Assembly: GCA_900465675.1 (NCBI GenBank)
Contig: UBJR01000032.1
Coordinates: forward strand, 1-59,998
From: Hyphomicrobiales bacterium
GTDB taxonomy: Bacteria; Pseudomonadota; Alphaproteobacteria; Rhizobiales; Rhizobiaceae
DNA: 59,998 nucleotides
Direction of reading: 5' to 3'
The position numbers were made by a program, and so were the translations under genes. Under the pieces are notes generated by a model. The model searched no databases and was not told the DNA's origin. It saw only the letters and a program-made list of their open reading frames with translations. Positions 59,698-59,998 of the stretch are shown piece after piece (the stretch's first letter is position 1; every line of letters begins with the position of its first letter).

Positions 59698-59935
59698 AGG
59701 TTCAGTCCCTCAGTGATTGGTTATTTGTATGTGTTGGAATATGGGATCAGACGCAGAACCGGATAGGCAGTCCTTCGGGCACAATGAGACGACAAATCCG
59801 ACCGGTCACTGTCTCGAAATCACCTCGATTAGTGTTGCATTCGCTAGTTGGACCAGCGAACCGTCTAGTGTGCAGTCATAAAATTGTCCTAGCGACGAAT
59901 GGGCTACAGCGAAACCCTTATGGGAGTAGGCTTTC
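59698..59935. other. intergenic, no gene recognised
   Basis: 240 bases with no coding potential seen. GAACCG occurs but no complete EcfG pair. Confidence 0.3.
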
Positions 59936-59998
59936 ATGAAGATCGCCGCCGCCGAGTCCGTCCACCCGTCATCAACACGTGAACTGCCCCCACTTTCG
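59936..59998 (+). CDS. start of a gene running off the window
   Basis: ATG after GGGAGTAGGCTTTC, 21 open codons (MKIAAAESVHPSSTRELPP...). Product not recognised from so short a piece. Confidence 0.35.
   Translation, partial: MKIAAAESVHPSSTRELPPLS

Noticed and set aside
1..59998. CRISPR arrays, tRNA or rRNA genes, intact insertion sequences
   Set aside because: No regular spaced repeats, cloverleaf-like or rRNA sequence, and no DDE transposase motif were seen.

Overview
The window looks like an accessory replicon, or an accessory part of the chromosome, of a Rhizobiaceae bacterium (Rhizobium, Sinorhizobium or Agrobacterium type). Signs of this are the Usg-family protein, DUF982, DUF1206, DUF6481 and DUF6894 proteins, a small heat shock gene behind a ROSE-like RNA thermometer, an AttEFGH-like transporter, and promoters of the alphaproteobacterial EcfG/RpoE2 form (GGAAC, 16-18 bases, GTT). 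No rRNA, tRNA, CRISPR array or intact transposase was seen. The organism assignment is inference from gene content.

Layout. 1-7 kb: usg, a heat-shock operon, an EcfG-driven operon ending in a DnaQ-like exonuclease, and small stress proteins. 7-11 kb: a SemiSWEET/BNR-repeat (sialidase-like) operon and an OmpA-domain pair. 11-17 kb: ABC ATPase, FtsX-like permease and AttH-like secreted protein, then a DUF1206 membrane protein and a CopC-like protein. 17-25 kb: J-domain protein, CHASE4-like/GGDEF/EAL protein and a cyoABCD quinol oxidase. 25-32 kb: hipBA (hipA broken) with three palindromic operators, a recombinase-fold protein without its catalytic serine, a TadG-like protein, and a RES/Xre toxin-antitoxin pair. 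32-36.3 kb: a MarR regulator and six copies of one operator, TATCAT-N3-ATGATA, each next to a minus-strand start, including very small membrane proteins. 36-46 kb: GFA protein, ClC, NhaA, CspA copy 1, AI-2E-family transporter, CBS, DUF72 and LigC-type DNA ligase. 46-60 kb: decayed signalling genes, a Crp/Fnr regulator, many short hydrophilic stress proteins, CspA copy 2, a Fic protein and an NH3-dependent NAD synthetase.

Two regulatory themes tie the window together. Thirteen EcfG-type promoters, most with exactly 17 bases between GGAAC and GTT, lie 22-60 bases before starts of mostly small genes, so much of the window reads as a general-stress-response island. Separately, the MarR operators at 32.7-36.2 kb mark a compact local regulon. 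A third feature is decay: at least ten genes carry frameshifts or in-frame stops (hipA, DUF6894, Xre, GlxA, fic, DUF4142, response regulator, PAS kinase and others). Some errors are short-repeat indels, so sequencing error must be excluded before biology is inferred from them.
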